Source: an uncultured Oscillospiraceae bacterium
GTDB lineage: Bacteria; Bacillota; Clostridia; Oscillospirales; Oscillospiraceae
Assembly: GCA_910589085.1 (NCBI GenBank)
Contig: CAJUSG010000035.1
Span: forward strand, 15,589 to 24,206
DNA length: 8,618 nt
Reading direction: 5' to 3'
Below the pieces are notes generated by a model, which saw only the letters and a program-made list of their open reading frames with translations, was not told where the DNA came from and did not search any database. Below, one piece after another: positions 4,953 to 8,618 of the stretch; within the stretch, counting starts at the first letter, position 1, and every line of letters starts with the position of its first letter. The position numbers and the translations under genes are program-made.

Positions 4953-6127
4953 TGGATATTAAGACGCTGGCGAAAGAACAGGAGTCCTACATCATTGAGT
5001 GCCGCCGCTGGCTTCACGCCCACCCGGAGCTGGGCACCCAGGAGGTGGAAACCACCCGCTTCATCAAGGAGCAGCTGGACAGCATGGGAATCCCCGTCCA
5101 GACCTTTGAGGGTATTACCGGCTGCGTGGCCACCATTCAGGGCGGTCAGCCCGGTAAAACCGTCATGCTCCGGGCGGACATCGACGCCCTCCCCATCCAG
5201 GAGAACCCCGGCAAGAGCTACTGCAGCCTCAACCCTGGCGTGATGCACGCCTGCGGCCACGACTGCCACACCGCCATGCTCCTGGGGGCCGCCCGCGTGC
5301 TTCAGGACCACCGGCAGGAGCTGAAGGGCACCGTCAAGCTCATCTTCCAGATGGCCGAGGAGATTGGCCGCAAGTCGGAGGAGTATGTGAAGCAGGGCGC
5401 TCTGGAGGGCGTGGATGCCATCTTCGGAATGCATGTCTGGTCCGCGCTGGACAAGGGTAAGGCCAACTTTGAGGGCGGCGGGCGCATGGCCTGTTCCGAC
5501 CGCTTTACCATTCAGATTCACGGCAAAGCCGCCCACGGCAGCGCCCCCCACCAGGGCCATGACGCCATTTTGGCCGCCGCAGCCGCCGTGATGGCCCTGC
5601 AGTCCCTGCCCAGCCGGGTCGTCAATCCTATGGACAGCCTGGTGGTATCGGTCGGTATGATGAACGGCGGCACCAAGGAGAATATTCTGTGCGATCACGT
5701 GGAGCTGGTGGGCACAGTCCGGGCCTTCGACCGGGAATTTCGGAACAGTATGCCCCAGCGTATTCAGAACCTGGTAGCCAACGTAGTACAGGGCTACAAC
5801 TGCACCGCCGACTGCGACTACTACTTCGGTCCCAGCCCCCTCATCAACGACCACGAGGACCTGAACCGCCTGGCCCAGGGCGCAGCCAAAAAAATCATCG
5901 GGGATGACTGTCTGGTCTCCCTGAATAAGATGATGGGCGCGGAGGATTTCAGCGTCTATATGGAGCACATCCCCGGCGTTTACGGCTACTTGGGCTTCAA
6001 GGATCTGGGCGGCAGAACGGAGTACATCCATCACCACCCCGCCTTCGACGTGGACGAATCGGTCCTGTGGAACGGCACCGGCATCTATGTCCAGTTCGCG
6101 GTGGACTATCTGGAAGAAAAATCCTGA
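4952..6127 (+). CDS. M20D amidohydrolase (HipO/AbgB-like), second of tandem pair
   Basis: A 391-residue paralogue of the gene before it, with the metal-site residues at identical numbers: RADIDALP (74-81), MHACGHD (98-104), AEE (135-137), MHVW (His161), AAHGSAP (His195) and HHHP (His362). The stop codon of the upstream gene overlaps this ATG by one base (TGATG), and GGGAGGT (4937-4943) lies inside the upstream gene 8 nt before it, so translation is probably coupled and the two proteins made in similar amounts. A GTG one codon earlier (4949) is possible but closer to the ribosome site. By eye residues 41-110 of the pair match at 54 of 70 positions, while residues 171-270 match at 45 of 100 and 301-350 at about 18 of 50. 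The diverged lid and C-terminal parts suggest a different substrate preference, or a heterodimer partner, rather than a redundant copy. Confidence 0.92.
   Translation: MDIKTLAKEQESYIIECRRWLHAHPELGTQEVETTRFIKEQLDSMGIPVQTFEGITGCVATIQGGQPGKTVMLRADIDALPIQENPGKSYCSLNPGVMHACGHDCHTAMLLGAARVLQDHRQELKGTVKLIFQMAEEIGRKSEEYVKQGALEGVDAIFGMHVWSALDKGKANFEGGGRMACSDRFTIQIHGKAAHGSAPHQGHDAILAAAAAVMALQSLPSRVVNPMDSLVVSVGMMNGGTKENILCDHVELVGTVRAFDREFRNSMPQRIQNLVANVVQGYNCTADCDYYFGPSPLINDHEDLNRLAQGAAKKIIGDDCLVSLNKMMGAEDFSVYMEHIPGVYGYLGFKDLGGRTEYIHHHPAFDVDESVLWNGTGIYVQFAVDYLEEKS
5165..5196 (+). repeat. 32-bp exact direct repeat, copy 2 (tandem paralogues)
   Basis: Second copy of the identical 32-bp segment, in the same codon frame and at the same residue positions of the second M20D gene. 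Bases on both sides of the segment differ mainly at third codon positions. Confidence 0.85.
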
Positions 6128-6140
6128 CAACATGAGGAAA

Positions 6141-6171
6141 GGACCGCCAGCTTCAGCTGGCGGTCCCTTTT
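6141..6171. terminator. Strong intrinsic terminator, probably bidirectional
   Basis: GGACCGCCAGC (6141-6151) pairs with GCTGGCGGTCC (6156-6166), an 11-bp perfect GC-rich stem with a TTCA loop, followed by CTTTTC on the plus strand. On the minus strand the stem is followed by TTTCCTC. It starts 13 nt after the stop of the second M20D gene and lies 10 nt beyond the stop of the converging lipoprotein gene, so it likely ends both transcripts. Confidence 0.88.
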
Positions 6172-6181
6172 CAATGGGCAT

Positions 6182-6805
6182 TTAAGACTCAAAAAACCGG
6201 GTGTAGGGCTCCGTATGGGGGATGGTAACCCCTATATTTTCCAGTACCAGGTCCCCTCCATCAGGGCCGCAGAAGTAAATATCCACACGATCCGGGTCCC
6301 CCGCGCCGGGAACCACCGCCCAATTCTGCAAAGTCTTCTGGACGCTGTCCAGAATGGTCTGGTCGAGCTGGCCCGCATCAAAGACGCGGAATTCATCCTT
6401 CTGTGGGTCCGGCGGCCCCACAAACAGAGCGCTGGTCTCGGCGAACATGACCGTCATACCGCCTTTTCCGTCGGTGACCTCCCCGGCCAGATCCAGATTC
6501 CAGCCCGTCAGCTCAGAAATTCCGGCCACCAGGGCCTCGGGTGTGATTTCCTCAGCTGCCTCTAAGGGATATTCCTTGAACTGGCCGTCCATCCCGATAT
6601 ACAGGGTGGCGGTCTGGAGTTCCTCTGGCTGAGCGCTGGAAATATCACCGGAGCTTTGGGAGCCCGGCTGAGAACCGGAAACATTTCCGGAATCCGGAGG
6701 TATCTGAGACGATCCGCCTCCATTTTGAGATGTATTGCCGCTGGAGCAGGCAGTCAGGGCCAAAACCAGCGCCAAGGCGCAGGCAGCCATTTTCTTTTTC
6801 TTCAT
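6182..6805 (-). CDS. Lipoprotein with probable GerMN-like domain
   Basis: A 207-residue predicted lipoprotein. The signal peptide MKKKKMAACALALVLALTAC ends in a lipobox LTAC, so Cys20 would be lipidated and the protein anchored on the outer face of the cell membrane (or a forespore membrane). Residues 21-62 form a Ser/Gly/Gln/Pro-rich linker. The folded part (about 65-207) starts with a strand TATLYIGMDG and includes ITPEALVAGISELTGW, a GGMTVMF strand, a helix QTILDSVQKTLQNW (149-162) and VDIYFCGPDGG (174-184). That order of strand, helix, strand, helix and strand-plus-DG resembles the GerMN domain of sporulation and germination lipoproteins, but the match is by eye and tentative. The ATG at 6805 is 7 nt after GGAAAGGAG (6821-6813); longer in-frame starts would hide the signal peptide. 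It is 77 bp downstream of the glycosyltransferase on the same strand and could be read from the same transcript. Confidence 0.8.
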   Translation of the reverse strand: MKKKKMAACALALVLALTACSSGNTSQNGGGSSQIPPDSGNVSGSQPGSQSSGDISSAQPEELQTATLYIGMDGQFKEYPLEAAEEITPEALVAGISELTGWNLDLAGEVTDGKGGMTVMFAETSALFVGPPDPQKDEFRVFDAGQLDQTILDSVQKTLQNWAVVPGAGDPDRVDIYFCGPDGGDLVLENIGVTIPHTEPYTRFFES

Positions 6806-6823
6806 TCGCTTTCTCCTTTCCGT

Positions 6824-6840
6824 CCCTCTCGGGGAGAGGG
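6824..6840 (-). promoter_or_regulatory. Hairpin just before the lipoprotein ribosome site
   Basis: CCCTCTC and GAGAGGG form a perfect 7-bp stem with a 3-nt loop, 2 nt upstream of the GGAAAGGAG site in the minus-strand transcript. No T-run follows in the minus-strand direction. It may be an intercistronic processing or stability element between glycosyltransferase and lipoprotein. Confidence 0.4.
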
Positions 6841-6882
6841 TCAGCCTCATGATAGCAGAGCCCCCTGACAAAATCATGTCTT

Positions 6883-7986
6883 TTATGTAAATTCTCTCTT
6901 TCCCGCTGCCTCCTTCATCAGCTTCAGATTATCTTGCAGCCGCTCATTTCCCGGCTCCAGCTCGGCCGCTTTTTCCGCCTCCTCCACGGCCTCCGGGTAT
7001 GCTCCGGTGTTGTACAGGGCAATCGCCCGCAGGTCATGCGGCAGGCTTCCCCACGCGGCGGCCTCGCAGATATAGCTTCTGGGGCGGACGGTGATTGCCA
7101 GCGCGCAGGAGGTAAAGTAGAGCACCCCCTCCCACTCCCCCTGGTAGTAGAGCATAAGGGCCAGATCGGTGTAGGGCTCCCGCAGATGGGGCGCCTCGGT
7201 GATGGCCCTGAGATACCAATCCCGGGCCTGGGATGTCTCCCCCTTCTCCCAGTAGGATTTCGCAATGTACCGCATGGAGGCCGCCCGCTCATCCCGCCAC
7301 ACGGCGGACGGCATAGCCAGGTGTCCCTTCAGCGTCCGAATACAGTCGTCCCAGCGGCCCCGGTACATGTATTCCCGACCCAGATAGTGGACATTCCGGT
7401 CATCCCCCGGCTCCTCCTCAACCGACAGTTCCAGCAGTTGCAAATACTGTCCCCTGGATTTTTGGGGGTCCGGGTGGTGGTCCAGCTGAATCTCCTCTGT
7501 GACAACCATCGGCCCTGGCTGTCCCTCTCCCGTCCACCTCAGCACCTCGTGAACAGGGTGGACCCACTGGTAACCATGGCGGGCGTGGATCTTTTCATAC
7601 CAAAACACTACCCCCTCTGAGCCGTCGGCGTTGAAGGACCAGGTATACCGGTAGGAGGCCTGTCCCGCCCCCGGGACCCAGACCTTCTCCAATGCCTCCC
7701 GCCAGCCTGAGTGAAACACCTCGTCCAGGTCGGTACAGACACAGATATCGGTGTCCGGGGGCACCAGCTCCAGAGAGCGATTCCGGGCCCTGTCAAAGCG
7801 CCAGGGGGAGATGGTCTCCACCGTAACCTCCGCCCCCCGGGCCCGCAGCCGCTCTGCCGTCTTGTCCTCCGAGCCGGTATCCAGCACCACCACCTGGTCA
7901 GCCTCAGACATGGAGTCCATCCAGCGGTCCACAAACGGTTCCTCATTCTTGCAGATGGCGTAGACACATACCTTGTACTTCCCCAT
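6883..7986 (-). CDS. Family 2 glycosyltransferase with C-terminal TPR-like repeats
   Basis: A 367-residue cytoplasmic protein. The N-terminal GT-A fold shows the opening strand and CKNEE (12-16), VVVLDTGSEDKT (32-43), FDRARNRSL (64-72) and the metal/nucleotide-sugar site DLDE (86-89), followed by HPVHEVL (143-149) typical of this GT2 group. From about residue 185 to 360 the sequence is helical and TPR-like, for example RNVHYLGREYMYRGRWDDCI, the helix ending AEAP-like at 262-266, and AIALYNTGAYPEAVEEAEKA with AELEPGN (341-347). Such GT2-TPR proteins transfer sugars to proteins or surface polymers, the repeats probably holding the acceptor. ATG at 7986 is 5 nt after AGGAGG. It lies 63 bp downstream of the collagen-like gene on the same strand, so the Thr-rich collagen triplets are a reasonable candidate acceptor; that link is inference. 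The donor sugar is unknown. Confidence 0.88.
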   Translation of the reverse strand: MGKYKVCVYAICKNEEPFVDRWMDSMSEADQVVVLDTGSEDKTAERLRARGAEVTVETISPWRFDRARNRSLELVPPDTDICVCTDLDEVFHSGWREALEKVWVPGAGQASYRYTWSFNADGSEGVVFWYEKIHARHGYQWVHPVHEVLRWTGEGQPGPMVVTEEIQLDHHPDPQKSRGQYLQLLELSVEEEPGDDRNVHYLGREYMYRGRWDDCIRTLKGHLAMPSAVWRDERAASMRYIAKSYWEKGETSQARDWYLRAITEAPHLREPYTDLALMLYYQGEWEGVLYFTSCALAITVRPRSYICEAAAWGSLPHDLRAIALYNTGAYPEAVEEAEKAAELEPGNERLQDNLKLMKEAAGKREFT

Positions 7987-8006
7987 AAGAACCTCCTTCT
8001 AAGAGG

Positions 8007-8035
8007 GCCGGCGCTCCCAGATCAGGAGCGCCGGC
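8007..8035 (-). terminator. 11-bp hairpin between collagen-like and glycosyltransferase genes
   Basis: GCCGGCGCTCC (8007-8017) pairs perfectly with GGAGCGCCGGC (8025-8035), loop CAGATCA. In the minus-strand direction the stem is followed by CCTCTT, a poor U-tract, so read-through into the glycosyltransferase is likely; on the plus strand the tail is TGATTTTG. It begins 15 nt beyond the collagen-like stop and ends 10 nt before the glycosyltransferase ribosome site. It may be a partial terminator that sets a high ratio of structural protein to enzyme. Confidence 0.6.
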
Positions 8036-8049
8036 TGATTTTGACCGGA

Positions 8050-8618
8050 TCAGGTGGCAATAACGCCGGCAGTCCTCAAAGAGGCCAGCAGCTCATTGAT
8101 CTTGTCCACGAGCTCCGGGGTTCCGGCGCCCGGATCCTCATCCGCCACCGCAGGACCGGGGGTGATGGCAGGACCGGCAGGGCCCGTCGGGCCAGCGGGA
8201 CCGGCGGGACCCTGAGCACCGGTGGCACCTGTAGCGCCCGTCGCACCGGCAGGGCCAGTGGGGCCAGCGGGACCAGCAGGTCCCTGAGCGCCAGTGGCGC
8301 CTGTGGCACCTGCCGCACCGGCAGGGCCAGTGGGACCAGCGGGGCCAGCAGGTCCCTGTGCGCCGATGGCTCCCGTGGCGCCCGTTGCACCGGCAGGGCC
8401 GGTGGGACCAGCGGGACCAGCAGGGCCAGTGGGACCAGCGGGACCGGCAGGGCCAGCAGGTCCCTGGGCGCCGGTGGTGCCTGTAGCGCCCGCTGCACCG
8501 GCAGGGCCGGTAGGACCAGTCGGACCAGCAGGGCCCTGGGCGCCGGTGGCGCCTGTGGCGCCCGTCGGGGCATTTATATTAGGAAAGTAGATTGTCTGGA
8601 AAAATGCGGTTTTCAAAC
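8050..8618 (-). CDS. Collagen-like Gly-X-Y protein, BclA-like spore-surface candidate (5' end outside window)
   Basis: The frame is open to the right edge, so the true start is probably outside; a TTG at 8616 could be a start but no ribosome site can be seen. After a short non-collagenous lead (KTAFFQTIYFPNINAPT) come 44 uninterrupted Gly-X-Y triplets, of types GPA, GPT, GAT, GAA, GAQ, with no charged residue. Eighteen of the triplets end in Thr, potential O-glycosylation sites as in Bacillus BclA. The tail is Pro/Gly/Asp/Glu-rich and ends in an amphipathic helix, ELVDKINELLASLRTAGVIA, which could trimerise or anchor the fibre. There is no C1q-like BclA C-terminal domain. Phage head-fibre proteins end in a similar helix, but no phage gene is nearby. 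The lead peptide before the collagen part resembles the location of exosporium-targeting leaders, though I cannot match a specific motif. Role as spore or cell surface fibre is inference. Confidence 0.88.
   Translation of the reverse strand, partial: LKTAFFQTIYFPNINAPTGATGATGAQGPAGPTGPTGPAGAAGATGTTGAQGPAGPAGPAGPTGPAGPAGPTGPAGATGATGAIGAQGPAGPAGPTGPAGAAGATGATGAQGPAGPAGPTGPAGATGATGATGAQGPAGPAGPTGPAGPAITPGPAVADEDPGAGTPELVDKINELLASLRTAGVIAT
8207..8538 (-). repeat. 72-bp higher-order repeat inside the collagen region
   Basis: The GAQ triplet and its flanking bases (GGTCCCTG or a near variant on the plus strand) recur at 8207, 8279, 8351, 8459 and 8531. The spacings are 72, 72, 108 and 72 bp: the unit is eight triplets, with one unit enlarged by four triplets. 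All steps are multiples of nine bases, so unit gain or loss keeps the reading frame. Length variation between strains is likely. Confidence 0.8.

Noticed and set aside
3726..6181. Long minus-strand frames opposite the two tandem M20D genes
   Set aside because: Antisense shadows produced by high GC at third codon positions; low-complexity composition and no ribosome site.
6850..6880. TTGTCA...TATCAT as a minus-strand promoter for the lipoprotein
   Set aside because: The spacing is only 11 bp and no good -35 exists at 16-18 bp from the TATCAT.
8150..8580. Regular spacing resembling a CRISPR array
   Set aside because: The period is an internal coding repeat in multiples of 9 bp, with no unique spacers between conserved repeats and no cas genes.
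8294..8590. Plus-strand Pro/Ala/Gly/Val repeat frame
   Set aside because: It is the complement of the collagen Gly-X-Y repeat, with no ribosome site, and the minus-strand frame has a sensible non-repeat N- and C-terminal part.

Overview
The window looks like a chromosomal piece of a GC-rich, spore-forming gut Firmicute of the Clostridia (Oscillospiraceae-like). This is inferred from strong AGGAGG-type ribosome sites, GC-rich codon use, sporulation-type surface proteins and a perfect SigK-type promoter; no RNA gene or marker gene is present to fix the species. I see no tRNA, rRNA, insertion sequence, phage gene or CRISPR array.

Left edge (1-452): the start of a minus-strand gene for a small repeat protein (63-bp tandem repeat, PLPNPGEGG-type) with a consensus mother-cell SigK promoter, and a divergent intergenic region carrying a 9-bp inverted repeat and a SigA-type promoter for the first plus-strand gene.

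Centre (453-6127, plus strand): an M20-family amidohydrolase with its own promoter and terminator; then a second unit with a near-consensus SigA promoter, a long structured leader RNA containing an apparent three-way junction, an AbgT-family transporter, and two tandem M20D amidohydrolases joined by a one-base stop/start overlap. Together these look like an uptake-and-hydrolysis system: AbgT imports an aminoacyl-amide such as p-aminobenzoyl-glutamate or another N-acyl amino acid or small peptide, and the cytoplasmic metallo-amidohydrolases split it. Which substrate is used cannot be read from the sequence. The unit ends at a strong hairpin terminator (6141-6171) shared with the converging genes.

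Right part (6182-8618, minus strand): reading in the direction of transcription, a collagen-like protein with 44 uninterrupted Gly-X-Y triplets (5' end outside the window), a GT2 glycosyltransferase fused to TPR-like helices, and a lipoprotein with a probable GerMN-like domain. The collagen-like protein plus adjacent glycosyltransferase resembles the layout of glycosylated BclA-type spore-surface proteins. The most interesting points are the structured abgT leader, the putative collagen/glycosyltransferase pair, the SigK-driven repeat protein, and the mosaic similarity of the two tandem amidohydrolases.
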